In this document: positions 52,412 through 61,020 of the stretch, piece by piece
Layout: each line of letters begins with the position of its first letter
Numbering within the stretch: position 1 is the first letter of the stretch
NCBI GenBank assembly: GCA_017466125.1
Contig: JAFTUS010000206.1
Span: 1-61,057, forward strand
DNA from: Lentisphaeria bacterium
Lineage (GTDB): Bacteria; Verrucomicrobiota; Lentisphaeria; Victivallales; Victivallaceae
Direction of reading: 5' to 3'
DNA length: 61,057 nucleotides
The notes under the pieces: generated by a model
Seen by the model: the letters and a program-made list of their open reading frames with translations, nothing else
Told to the model about the DNA's origin: nothing
Database searches by the model: none
Translations under genes and position numbers: made by a program

Positions 52412-53143
52412 TTAATTCAGCACAATTTCGTTGCCCCAGTCGTCCTTGATACCTTTTGCGCCGCCGGTCATCAGATATTTGTAATCCCACTGTACTCCGG
52501 CACCGGCAACTCCGGCTTTGATGATCTGATTGGTGTAGGAGACGCTGCCATCCATTGTACCGATGAGGGCATTCTTATCGCAATGGCGATAAAGCGCACC
52601 GGAATAAGTATGTCTCATTCCGTAATAGAAGCCGTGCTTATCCAAGTTGCCGGCTTGCATTGTCGGGTGTGCAGAAAGTCCGCGCCAGTCGCGTTCCAGA
52701 ACCAGTGCGCCACGGGAAGGTGCCTTGGCAGCAGTAAGTTTGTTCGCCTTAAAAGTCTGGGAGACTCCTGAACCACCGAAGTTCATATTGTGAGAGAGCG
52801 TCGGGATCCAGAAACTGCCGCAAGAGTTGGCAATGGATTCTGCTTCCTTATATTCCACGCAGTGATAGGCGGTTTTATTGAAAGCGGTACGATCGCCGTA
52901 ATAAGATTTCAGTTTATTGGTATAGTGACCGCCATCGTTGTTGTCGTGATAGGGGATAAAATCTTCATTATCGTTGGCGTAGAGCAATTCCGAGAGAGCC
53001 ACGTGCTTGATTTTGTTGATACAAGCAGTCTGACGGGATGCCGCACGCGCCTTATTCAAAGCGGGCAGAAGCATGGCGGCGAGAATTGCAATGATTGCGA
53101 TTACGACCAGAAGTTCGATCAGGGTGAATTGTTTTTGTTTCAT
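52412..53143 (-). CDS. Prepilin-like protein (H-x9-DG type)
   Basis: The 243 residues start with a textbook pseudopilin signal, [20 protein letters not shown], cleaved after Gln/Lys-rich residues; the usual Gly before Phe is Gln here. The post-helix motif [15 protein letters not shown] follows, and the C-terminal domain is DUF1559-like, with [15 protein letters not shown] as a weak form of H-x9-DG. It heads the operon of DUF4091 proteins and lies 38 nt after the regulator gene. Victivallis-type genomes carry many such genes. Confidence 0.88.
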   Translation of the reverse strand: MKQKQFTLIELLVVIAIIAILAAMLLPALNKARAASRQTACINKIKHVALSELLYANDNEDFIPYHDNNDGGHYTNKLKSYYGDRTAFNKTAYHCVEYKEAESIANSCGSFWIPTLSHNMNFGGSGVSQTFKANKLTAAKAPSRGALVLERDWRGLSAHPTMQAGNLDKHGFYYGMRHTYSGALYRHCDKNALIGTMDGSVSYTNQIIKAGVAGAGVQWDYKYLMTGGAKGIKDDWGNEIVLN

Positions 53144-53181
53144 TTTTTTGACCTTTCTTGTTGGATTGGTTGTTGAAACAG

Positions 53182-54300
53182 TTAACGTTTTGAGTTTTCT
53201 GTTGAATTTTTCCGTTTTTTGGGGCAGGCGGCAGTTGTATCGCCGATGACCAGAGTTCCGGGCAGACGGATGGCACTGCGGGGAGTGCGCTTGCCCGTGA
53301 CCTGGTTCAGGAGCAGTTGTGCCGCTTTGACGATGACCTCGCGTGCCGGTTCGTTGTAATAGGTCGGCTTCAGCGGATAGAGGTTCAACGTGGTATTCAA
53401 ATCGTAACAGCAGAGCGAAATATCTTCCGGAATACGTTTCCCGGCGGCCTCTGCCGTTTGCAGAAACTGACGGATGAAAACGGCATTGACACCGACAAAA
53501 GCCGTCGGGCAGTCGGGGCTTTTCAGGATGTCCAGTGCATTGGCGGAGTGGTTGGCGGAAAAAACATCGTAAGTGATCCGGTGAGCCGGAGACAGTTCAA
53601 GATCCAGTACGTCCATGGCGTTGAGGAAATCCCGCACGCGGGGCGGCGGTTCTCCGGCAATATCGCTTTCAGAACAGATCAGCCCGATCTTTCTGTGACC
53701 GAGTTCTTTCAGGTGCGTCAGCAGTTCACAGTAGGCTTGAAAATTGTCGTAGCCGATGAAATCCGAGAGTTCCCCGGGCAGTTGGCGGTCAAACTGAACG
53801 ACCGGTTTCTTCTGGGCGATCTTGTTGAGCAAACGGGCGGAATTCATCACCTTTTCCCGGGGGAAAGTCGGATAAAGCGGCATGTAGAGCAGACCGTCGC
53901 ACTCATCGTCCGCAAGGACAGACTCCAGAGCCTTGTATTCCAGCTCCGCATCCAGACCGGAAAATTCAAATTGCAGCTGGATACGGTGCTGGTTGCAGAA
54001 GTGACTGCATGCAGTGATGAATGCCACAAACAGCGTATCCTGTTCGCCGGGCATCAGCAGGGTGAATTTGATCGGTTTTTTGGGGACCGGGTTTTTGACA
54101 GAGAAGCAGCCCACTTTGCGGATGCGCTTTACCAGTCCGTCCTGTTCCAGCAGTTCCAGCGCAGAACACAACGTTGCCTGACTGATGCCGTAACGTTTGC
54201 AAAGTTCCGTAAAGGGGGGCAGTTTGGTGTTATCCGGCAACTGCTGCAAATCGTTGCGCAACGCGTTATAAATTTCTTCGTACTTTACTTTATTGGCCAT
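53182..54300 (-). CDS. GntR HTH + LacI-type sugar-binding transcriptional regulator
   Basis: An AraR-like chimera that probably senses a sugar and represses the surrounding operons. The 372 residues have a GntR winged helix (about 5-72; [34 protein letters not shown]) joined to a periplasmic-binding-protein-like core (about 75-360; [28 protein letters not shown], and [16 protein letters not shown]). The last 15 residues are basic. Two perfect palindromes, one just 3' of its own promoter and one in the promoter of the divergent operon, are the likely operators. Confidence 0.9.
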   Translation of the reverse strand: MANKVKYEEIYNALRNDLQQLPDNTKLPPFTELCKRYGISQATLCSALELLEQDGLVKRIRKVGCFSVKNPVPKKPIKFTLLMPGEQDTLFVAFITACSHFCNQHRIQLQFEFSGLDAELEYKALESVLADDECDGLLYMPLYPTFPREKVMNSARLLNKIAQKKPVVQFDRQLPGELSDFIGYDNFQAYCELLTHLKELGHRKIGLICSESDIAGEPPPRVRDFLNAMDVLDLELSPAHRITYDVFSANHSANALDILKSPDCPTAFVGVNAVFIRQFLQTAEAAGKRIPEDISLCCYDLNTTLNLYPLKPTYYNEPAREVIVKAAQLLLNQVTGKRTPRSAIRLPGTLVIGDTTAACPKKRKNSTENSKR

Positions 54301-54329
54301 AAGTTCAGTAATCTCCGGAGAGTTTTGTT

Positions 54330-54343
54330 TTACATCGATGTAA
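54330..54343. promoter_or_regulatory. Operator palindrome 1 (TTACATCGATGTAA)
   Basis: A 14-bp perfect palindrome located at about +2 to +15 of the predicted regulator transcript. Core TACATCGATGTA is shared with operator 2. Site type fits GntR/LacI-chimera regulators. Confidence 0.75.
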
Positions 54344-54351
54344 CAAGAGTA

Positions 54352-54380
54352 AATATAATCACAGATTTATTATTTTTCAA
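54352..54380 (-). promoter_or_regulatory. Promoter of the regulator gene
   Basis: Minus strand TTGAAA (54375-54380), 17-nt spacer, TATATT (54352-54357); transcription would start next to operator 1. Confidence 0.65.
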
Positions 54381-54434
54381 GTCTTATTAATAAAAAAATG
54401 GAAAATTTTTTTTCAAAAATAAAAAAATTGCCTC

Positions 54435-54463
54435 TTGTATTTTCTACATCGATGTAGTACATT
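54435..54463 (+). promoter_or_regulatory. Promoter and operator 2 of the galactosidase-symporter operon
   Basis: TTGTAT (54435-54440), 17-nt spacer, TACATT (54458-54463). The spacer is filled by the 14-bp palindrome CTACATCGATGTAG (54444-54457), so a bound regulator would block polymerase. AAAGGAG lies 12 nt before the ATG at 54497. Confidence 0.7.
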
Positions 54464-54496
54464 ATTTAAAACAATTCAAAAAGGAGCGTTTCTGCC

Positions 54497-55288
54497 ATGA
54501 AAAAACAGTTTATTTTATATGGGATCGGTATGGTGCTTTTAACGGGCTGCGTGTCGGAGCAAAGAGAGACTGTCCCCCCTGTCCCTGCCGCCGTCGCCGG
54601 TTTTACTGAAAAAGTTCCGCTGGATGCCACACTGCCGGAAAAGGTGTGGAACGGTTTGCCGGAATATACGATGAGCAAATACAGAACATTCGGCTCGATG
54701 CCCCCCGCAACCAAAGTCCGTGAAACATGGGAAAAATCCCCCTTTGAGGTCAAAATCCGTATTCTGGAAGATCGTGAAAATCTCTGTTTCGCCTTTCGCG
54801 TCACCAATGATGATGTGCGCGCTCTGAAACAGCAGAACCAGATCCCGCTCTATCAGTACGGTGATACCGTGGAGGTCTTTATCGCCACATCCGCCAATAA
54901 CCGTTACGGCGAATTTTACGTTTCCGCCGGAGGGAATACCGCCTCGATCATCTACCCCAGCCGCAGTTTCAACGGCAGTGTCCTGACCTCTCTGCAAACA
55001 CTGATGCCCGGTGTGCGGGTCGCCGCCCGGGTGCAAGGTACATTGAATCATGATTCTGATGCAGATAAAGGCTGGACGGCGGTGATGTCTCTTTCCAAAA
55101 AAGAGTTGGAAAAAGCATTGCAGGCAAAGTTTGAACCCGGTACGACGTGGTATGTGCTTTTCGCCGCCTACGGCATCTCTTCCCGCCGTTCTTTCGTAAC
55201 TTACGCCTCATGGCCCGAACTGCCTCGCACCAACTTTCATCTGCTGGAATACTATGCGCCGCTTCAGTTGAAAGGAGTGAAAAAATGA
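54497..55288 (+). CDS. CBM9-like lipoprotein
   Basis: Probably a surface or periplasmic glycan-binding lipoprotein. The 263 residues start with a lipoprotein signal (LLTGC, Cys18). A single CBM9-like/DOMON-type domain follows (KVRETWEKSPFEVKIRILED, LCFAFRVTNDD, YGDTVEVFIATSANNRYGEFYVSAGG), the same kind as in the DUF4091 protein at 47363-49909 but without a catalytic part. First gene of the operon under operator 2; its stop overlaps the next ATG by 4 nt. Confidence 0.85.
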   Translation: MKKQFILYGIGMVLLTGCVSEQRETVPPVPAAVAGFTEKVPLDATLPEKVWNGLPEYTMSKYRTFGSMPPATKVRETWEKSPFEVKIRILEDRENLCFAFRVTNDDVRALKQQNQIPLYQYGDTVEVFIATSANNRYGEFYVSAGGNTASIIYPSRSFNGSVLTSLQTLMPGVRVAARVQGTLNHDSDADKGWTAVMSLSKKELEKALQAKFEPGTTWYVLFAAYGISSRRSFVTYASWPELPRTNFHLLEYYAPLQLKGVKK

Positions 55289-57147
55289 TCGACTTCTGCA
55301 ACCGTTATATAAAGGTCCGTGAGACGGAGGGTGTCCTTGAAGTGAGCGATGCCGCCGGAAAGATGCTCTGCACGCTGAAGCGGCCGCTTATCGTTGCCGA
55401 CCGCAAAGAGTTGACCGCTTTCCGCTTTCTGACCGAAGAGAAGAAAAGCGATAAATATTTTATCCTCTCATGGCAGTTGGATGATGTTCTTATTCAGCGG
55501 CATCTTTTCTTTTATGACGACGCCCCCGCCCTGCGGTACTACGATCTTTTTTCTGCCGCAGAAGATCATGCGGGAGTCTATTATTCCTCTCTGGCGGATG
55601 TGCAGTTTGCCGAAAAACAGACCCGGGCGGAAACGGTCGAATTTTTCAGCAGCTCCGACCACGCCAACTACCGGCAGATCCGGCGCGGGGCTTCTGACGG
55701 GAAAAACGTGGGCGGATATTTTCTGACGGATGATTTTTTCCTTTATAAAGAAGGGCCGATGCCGGACAGCCGCCCGATCCCCGGCGAATACGATTTCCTC
55801 TGGAACAGCAAAGAGAACCATTTGGAAATGGTCGGTGCCGGTTTCGATAATCTGCGCAAAGGGGAACTGCGCCGCGCTTTCGGCGTTGTGATCGGACTGC
55901 GCCGGGATAACGGACTTCAGCGGTATCAGGCGGAACGGTACGGCACGCTGGAAAAAATGGAGGTGCTTGCCAATTCCTGGCCCCGTCTGCATCTGGATGT
56001 GACCGAAGAGATCATCCGCGAAGAGCTGGAACTTGCCGCCGCCTCCGGCGTGACCACGCTTTTTATCGACGACGGCTATTTCAGCGAATTCATGGGGGAG
56101 ATCGATCCGGAGAAGTTCCCCGGCAAATTCACCGCCCTTGCGGCGCGCGCCGGAGAACTCGGCATCGAACTGGGGCTGTGGGCAAATCCGCTCGGACTGG
56201 ATGTGCGCCACCCCGAAATGGCTCTGTGGGACGGTACGGAAAATGCCGATTTTCTGGAAAAGCCGCCCCGCTGGAACTGGCTTGCCCGCACCAATGACTA
56301 CTGGCAGACCGAATTGCAGGGCGGTTTTGAGAACGACCGGCGTTATGCTGCTGTGGAACTCATGCGGGAGGACTGCTTTGAGTTCATGCGGAATAAACTT
56401 GCCGGATATTACCGCGATTACGGTATACGGAAATTCAAATTCGACCTCTACCAGCTGACGGCATTCAATACCCGTCTGGGGGATGCCCAGATCCACTATG
56501 AATATTACCGGAAACTGCTTGAGGAACTTCAGAAGGCTGTTCCCGGCATCGTTATTTCCATGGATATCACCCGCCGCAACCGTCCCGGATTTGACTTCGG
56601 GCTGGATTTCGGCCGCCTCTATCTGGAAAACCGGGACCGCAACTACAACGATCACCGTTTCTATCACCCCTATATCTCTCTGGGCAACTTCCAGATGGCG
56701 GCACAGTTCGCCCCCGCACACCGGCTGGAAATGACCATGATGCCGCAGTTGGAAGAGTATTCCGTAAATTACACCGCAGGAAGCACGGTCTTTGCCACGG
56801 CTCTTTACTGGGGATTGCTCAAAGATATGTCAGAGGAACGCCGCCGCGAACTGAAAGATTTTATGGAAAAAATCGCCCCGCTGCGGGAGGTTTGGAAAGA
56901 GTGTCTCATCGATATTCCGGGCGAAATTTCCCGCAAGGGGAATTGGAGCTGTATGACCGCAACTGCCAAAGACAACAGCCGCACATGGCTCGCCGTTTAC
57001 CGGAACGGGGCGGAGGCAAGCGAGTATATTTGTCCGGTCTCCGGCTGGAATTATGCCGAAAAAATCCTCGGCGGCGGAACGGTCAGCGGACGGACATTTT
57101 CTGAAACAGAAAAATTTGCATTTTCACTGTATGAATTGAAAAAATAA
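55285..57147 (+). CDS. GH36-like alpha-galactosidase
   Basis: A glycosidase of the GH27/GH36 clan. From the ATG at 55285 (620 residues; the open frame begins at 55147 inside the previous gene) it has an N-terminal beta domain (1-270) and a TIM barrel (about 275-560) with LFIDDGYFSEF, IELGLWANPLGLDVRHPE, and RKFKFDLYQLTAF, the KxD nucleophile region. VISMDITRRNRPGFDFG may hold the acid/base. No signal peptide, so it works on imported oligosaccharides. ATGA overlap with the lipoprotein gene and 14-nt spacing to the symporter indicate an operon. Confidence 0.83.
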   Translation: MIDFCNRYIKVRETEGVLEVSDAAGKMLCTLKRPLIVADRKELTAFRFLTEEKKSDKYFILSWQLDDVLIQRHLFFYDDAPALRYYDLFSAAEDHAGVYYSSLADVQFAEKQTRAETVEFFSSSDHANYRQIRRGASDGKNVGGYFLTDDFFLYKEGPMPDSRPIPGEYDFLWNSKENHLEMVGAGFDNLRKGELRRAFGVVIGLRRDNGLQRYQAERYGTLEKMEVLANSWPRLHLDVTEEIIREELELAAASGVTTLFIDDGYFSEFMGEIDPEKFPGKFTALAARAGELGIELGLWANPLGLDVRHPEMALWDGTENADFLEKPPRWNWLARTNDYWQTELQGGFENDRRYAAVELMREDCFEFMRNKLAGYYRDYGIRKFKFDLYQLTAFNTRLGDAQIHYEYYRKLLEELQKAVPGIVISMDITRRNRPGFDFGLDFGRLYLENRDRNYNDHRFYHPYISLGNFQMAAQFAPAHRLEMTMMPQLEEYSVNYTAGSTVFATALYWGLLKDMSEERRRELKDFMEKIAPLREVWKECLIDIPGEISRKGNWSCMTATAKDNSRTWLAVYRNGAEASEYICPVSGWNYAEKILGGGTVSGRTFSETEKFAFSLYELKK

Positions 57148-57161
57148 CGGAGGATTTTTCA

Positions 57162-59462
57162 ATGTACACAATCGACTGGTTTATTATCTGGATACCGCTG
57201 TTGATCGTCCTTTTGGCAGGCTGGAAAAGTCAGAAATACGTGCGGGGCGTCGCAGACTTTCTGACCGCCGGAAGGGTGGCGGGCCGTTATGTCGTTTCTG
57301 TCGCCTCCGGCGAAGCGGCGATGGGGCTTATCACGGCAGTTGCCGTTATGGAAATGTATTACCAGTGCGGATTTTCAGTTACATTCTGGTCGTCTCTGAC
57401 CATTCCGATCAGTATGATGATGGGGCTTTTCGGCTTCTGCACCTACCGTTACCGCGAAACCCGCTGTATGACGCTGGGGCAGTTTTTTGAGGTGCGTTAC
57501 AGCAAATCATTGCGGGTCACGGCATCAGTGATACAATCCATTTCCGGCATTGTGAATTATGCCATTTTTCCGGCGATCGGCGCAAGATTTCTGATTTATT
57601 TTCTGGATTTGCCCCTGACGGTCAACTTCTGGGGCTGGCATTGCCCGACCTTCGGTCTGACCATGGTGATTTTCCTCGGAATGGCACTCTATGTCGCCTG
57701 CCGGGGCGGACAAATCACGATCATGGTGACAGATTGTGTGCAGGGACTTTTGAGTTACCCGATGTATCTGGCGATCGTGATTTATATTCTCTGCACCTTC
57801 TCATGGGGCAACGAGATGGCTCCGGCGATGATGGCGCGTCCTCCGCACGAGAGTTTTCTCTCTCCCTACGACATTTCCAATTTGCGGGAATTCAACCTTT
57901 TTTACGTCATTGCCGGTATCGTCGGAATGTTGCTGTCGCGTCTTTCGTGGGGTGCGACGATGGGGTACAACGGCTCTGCCCGTTCTCCCCATGAAGCCAA
58001 AATGGGCGGTTTGCTCGGCACATGGCGCAGCGGGTTCAGCGTGATGATTTTCGTACTGCTTTCGCTGGTGGCATACACCTATGTCAACCACGCTCATTTT
58101 GCGGAAAAATCCCGCGATATGCGTTCGCAGCTTGCCGCAAAGACGATCGAAGATATCATGCAGAACCACGAAGCGCAAGCGGTGAAAAAGGAACTGCTGA
58201 AAACATATAAAAACCTGCCCGCAAGAGAGAAATTCAACTCTTCTTACGCCAGTGCAGAAGAGTTCCGTAAAGAGACCGAAGACCCGTTTTTGAAAGTGAC
58301 CGGTGAAAAACTCGGCGAACTCCCCCGGGGCAAGAAACTCACCCAATCTTTCCGGACGATTTACAGTCAGATGCTGGTTCCGGTGGCAGTCCGTGAGATC
58401 CTGCCCGCCGGATTGACGGGAATTTTCTGTGCGCTGATGATCTTTCTGATGCTTTCGACCGATACGACTTATATGCACGCATGGGGCAGTATCATCGTCC
58501 AGGATTTTGTCGTTCCGCTCCGGAAAAAAGCATTTACGCCTCCGGAACAACTCCGCGCTTTGCGCTGGGCGATCACCGGGGTTTGTGTGTTTGCCTTTGT
58601 TTTCAGTCTTTTCTTTTCACAACTGGATTATATTCTGATGTTTTTTGCCATCACCGGGGCGATCTGGGCGGGGGCAGGGATCGTCATTACTCTGGGGCTT
58701 TACTGGAAACGGGGAACCACCGCAGGTGCATACGCCGCACTGATCAGCGGGGCAGTGATCGCCACTTCCGCCATCATCGCCCAGCAGTTGTGGGCATCGG
58801 ACATCTATCCGGCTCTCGACCGTGCCGGAATGGTTCCCCGGCTGGATGCGCTGCTTGACACACTTTCCCGTCCTTTCCACCCCTATATCGTCTGGCGGAT
58901 GAACCCGTTGAAATTCCCCATCAACTCTGCGGAGATCGGTTTTATCTGCACGATGATAACCATTCTTCTCTACGTCGTGATCTCTCTTGCGACCTGTAAA
59001 GAGCCGTTCGACATGGATCGGATGCTTTTCCGCGGCAGGTACAGCGACCGTGAACCGGAGGAGAAGAAGCCTTTCAGTTTGAAACGTCTGCTGTTTGAAC
59101 AGATCGTCGGCATCGACAAGCAGTACACCACGGGGGACAAGGTGCTTGCCTGGTCTGTATTCGGTTACAGTTTCGTATACAGTTTCGGACTTTGCTTTGT
59201 GCTGGTGGTCGTCTGGAATTTCTTTACGCCGTGGCCCATCGAATACTGGGTGAACTACTTCTTTATCAAACAACTGCTCGTTGCGGGCATCATCGCACTT
59301 ATTTCGACATTCTGGTTCGGCATCTGCGGAACAAAAGACCTTCTGCGGCTCTACCGGGATCTGGATAAGAAAACCGTCAACGAACTGGATGACGGCAGAG
59401 TGATCGGCCACGTTTCCGCCGCCGATATGGAAACGATCAGCCAAAGAGAAAAACAGCAGTAA
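57162..59462 (+). CDS. Sodium:solute symporter (SSS family), copy 2
   Basis: The 766-residue paralogue of the symporter at 32587-34848, with the same FLTAGRVAGRYVVSVASGEA start region, SDTTYMHAWGSIIVQDF-type sodium site (here LSTDTTYMHAWGS) and the same hydrophilic insert of about 85 residues between helices 8 and 9. GGAGGA lies before the ATG. Last gene of the operator-2 operon, so it probably imports the galactoside or sugar used by the GH36-like enzyme. Confidence 0.9.
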   Translation: MYTIDWFIIWIPLLIVLLAGWKSQKYVRGVADFLTAGRVAGRYVVSVASGEAAMGLITAVAVMEMYYQCGFSVTFWSSLTIPISMMMGLFGFCTYRYRETRCMTLGQFFEVRYSKSLRVTASVIQSISGIVNYAIFPAIGARFLIYFLDLPLTVNFWGWHCPTFGLTMVIFLGMALYVACRGGQITIMVTDCVQGLLSYPMYLAIVIYILCTFSWGNEMAPAMMARPPHESFLSPYDISNLREFNLFYVIAGIVGMLLSRLSWGATMGYNGSARSPHEAKMGGLLGTWRSGFSVMIFVLLSLVAYTYVNHAHFAEKSRDMRSQLAAKTIEDIMQNHEAQAVKKELLKTYKNLPAREKFNSSYASAEEFRKETEDPFLKVTGEKLGELPRGKKLTQSFRTIYSQMLVPVAVREILPAGLTGIFCALMIFLMLSTDTTYMHAWGSIIVQDFVVPLRKKAFTPPEQLRALRWAITGVCVFAFVFSLFFSQLDYILMFFAITGAIWAGAGIVITLGLYWKRGTTAGAYAALISGAVIATSAIIAQQLWASDIYPALDRAGMVPRLDALLDTLSRPFHPYIVWRMNPLKFPINSAEIGFICTMITILLYVVISLATCKEPFDMDRMLFRGRYSDREPEEKKPFSLKRLLFEQIVGIDKQYTTGDKVLAWSVFGYSFVYSFGLCFVLVVVWNFFTPWPIEYWVNYFFIKQLLVAGIIALISTFWFGICGTKDLLRLYRDLDKKTVNELDDGRVIGHVSAADMETISQREKQQ

Positions 59463-59466
59463 AATA

Positions 59467-59584
59467 AAAAAATCCGCGCGCAGCGGCCGAACGTCGGCCT
59501 CGGTAGTGGTCGGCTGTCGGCCGAACGTCGGCCTCGGTAGTGGTCGGCTGTCGCCCCGTGCGGGGCTCTCGAGCCTCCGGGGCG
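59467..59584 (+). repeat. Dispersed hairpin-rich repeat, copy 2, with internal duplication
   Basis: Same element as 46-127 in the opposite orientation, just 3' of the symporter. A 34-bp unit (59486-59519) that starts with GGCCGAACGTCGGCC is duplicated exactly (59520-59553). The CCCCG/CGGGG and GGCTC/GAGCC palindromes follow. Confidence 0.8.
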
Positions 59585-59752
59585 TTGAGCGGACGAAGCA
59601 TTCCGAAGCCTCTGTAAAAATCAGTCAACCTTTCGTACTGAGCCTAAAAAAATAAAAACAGCAAATATCAAATCGTATCTATTTTTGGGCAAGAGGACAT
59701 TTCTGACATTTCGAATAATCCTTTCCTGTTTTATTTGCTCTGTTAAAGGCAA

Positions 59753-60157
59753 TTAAAATAACATCTTTTGTTTTGTAAACGTATCTAATACATATTTTTT
59801 TCCATCACGATCAATAAATATTTCAAAATCACAAACTAATTCAAATTCATTTTCAGTCATTTTTCTTTTCTCGCAGTCAGCAGTTATTATGATTTCTTCC
59901 TTGAGACGGGATGTCTCTCTGTCATCATATAGCCGACATATAGAAATAAATACATAGGGAACCGGAGGTTGTTTACGATATAGATCGTAGAAGTCATCCT
60001 GCGGATTTTTCGAGAAATAATCCACAAAAAACTGCAATTGTTTTTCATTTGAACGCATACGTCTTTGGGCTTTTTCATATTTTTGATATTGAGACAATGC
60101 AATCCATAATATCAAGATGACAAAAAAAACATACATAAATATTTTTATTTTTTTCAT
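59753..60157 (-). CDS. Membrane-anchored protein of unknown function
   Basis: From the ATG at 60157 the product has 134 residues: one N-terminal membrane helix (MKKIKIFMYVFFVILILWIA) and a soluble domain rich in Lys, Asp and Phe that contains YVFISICRLYDD. An in-frame GTG at 60172 would add 5 residues. No Shine-Dalgarno sequence. The gene is AT-rich, unlike the flanks, and lies between broken genes. A short alternative frame running past its stop to 59679 (ILIAFNRANKTGKDYSKCQK and a few more residues) may be the tail of another lost gene. Could itself be a remnant. Confidence 0.5.
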   Translation of the reverse strand: MKKIKIFMYVFFVILILWIALSQYQKYEKAQRRMRSNEKQLQFFVDYFSKNPQDDFYDLYRKQPPVPYVFISICRLYDDRETSRLKEEIIITADCEKRKMTENEFELVCDFEIFIDRDGKKYVLDTFTKQKMLF

Positions 60158-60441
60158 GGTAATAACATCCACAATGGAGAATGGCCACCCAAAGAGTCTT
60201 TTTGTCCAGGAATTATCTTATCATCATTTTTATAGTATTTTTTATTGTTTCATCGAATATATTGATAAGCATATCACAGGCATATTTACAACATTTTTTA
60301 TCATTAGTTGATAATCCATTAGTATCCCAAGATGAAACCAGAAACTAAGGTTACAGTCCAGCCTTTTAAGCAAAATGAGTTATTTGCCATTCGATTAATG
60401 ACACTTTGTATCATTTCAAGATATTTAATTTTATTTTCCAT
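60154..60441 (-). pseudogene. Fused remains of two AT-rich genes
   Basis: From the ATG at 60441 (AGGAGG upstream) a 40-residue frame reads MENKIKYLEMIQSVINRMAN, then NSFCLKGWTVTLV, and stops at 60319. This matches the start of a small membrane-protein family whose members continue with two membrane helices. Directly after, another frame reads SSWDTNGLSTNDKKCCKYAC and, after a one-base shift in an A run near 60230, NDDKIIPGQKDSLGGHSPLW to 60154. The second part looks like the C-terminal piece of a larger protein that I cannot name. Confidence 0.5.
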
Positions 60442-60539
60442 TAGTTCCTCCTGCAATATAAAGTTTTTATCATTGATGCTTTTTAAAGTCTCTATATTTT
60501 GGGGGTGATTAACTTATATAAAACTGCTTGAGCGTTGCT

Positions 60540-60896
60540 TTATGTTTCTGAATCTTGCTTGTTTTTCTCATTTTTGCCGTCAGAAATGGGTAATACTATC
60601 CACTGTCCACCTTTTGCAGGCCCAGTATGTTGAATAAGATTCTTCATTTCCGAAAGGCATCGTCCTATGGTCTTCACACTCTTCCCGCATTGGGCGGCAA
60701 GCTGGGGACGGGAAATATTGGGATTAGCCCTGATTAATTCATAGATTTGTCTCTTTAGATTGGTCAAATTTTCAGGGACATTTTCAGGGACATTTTCAGG
60801 GACATTTTCAGGGACATTTTCAGGGACATTATCTATCAAGGCAGACTTCAGAGCGTCAAAACGAACCATGAAACCACAGTCTGATATGTCGAACAC
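60540..60896 (-). pseudogene. C-terminal fragment of an AlbA_2-type ATP-binding/HTH regulator
   Basis: The 118-residue frame (GTG start at 60896) begins YPVFDISDCGFMVRF-like, then VPEN repeated five times, then a winged-helix region (LKRQIYELIRANPNISRPQL, GKSVKTIGRCLSEM) and GPAKGGQWIV. This is how the C terminus of RecG-like/AlbA_2 regulators usually looks; the N-terminal AlbA_2 and ATPase-like domains are missing. In-frame codons upstream of the GTG (NSYP) also fit, and a stop lies 7 codons upstream, so it is a truncated gene. The repeat may be a flexible linker. Confidence 0.65.
60769..60828 (-). repeat. 12-bp coding tandem repeat, 5 units
   Basis: Five exact units of TTTTCAGGGACA (plus strand) encode VPEN x5. 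Exact identity suggests recent slippage. Confidence 0.9.
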
Positions 60897-60932
60897 CGGG
60901 TAGGAATTGCCTCTTTAATCCAATCCTTTACT

Positions 60933-60961
60933 GGCGGCTGGATAAATCTTGCCGCCTTTTT
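60933..60961 (+). terminator. Rho-independent terminator, plus strand
   Basis: GGCGGC (60933-60938), 12-nt loop, GCCGCC (60951-60956), then TTTTT. No plus-strand gene ends nearby: the closest is the symporter stop at 59462. Confidence 0.6.
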
Positions 60962-60974
60962 GCGTTTTTATTGA

Positions 60975-61002
60975 TTGTATTTCTCTTGTGCGAGGTTATA
61001 TT
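60975..61002 (+). promoter_or_regulatory. Promoter of the gene at the right edge
   Basis: TTGTAT (60975-60980), 16-nt spacer, TATATT (60997-61002). GTGAGG (61008-61013) lies 7 nt before the ATG at 61021. Confidence 0.5.
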
Positions 61003-61020
61003 ATAGCGTGAGGTATATGT

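Noticed and set aside
60769..60828. CRISPR-like or regulatory direct repeats
   Set aside because: 12-bp repeats without spacers, in frame and coding VPEN.
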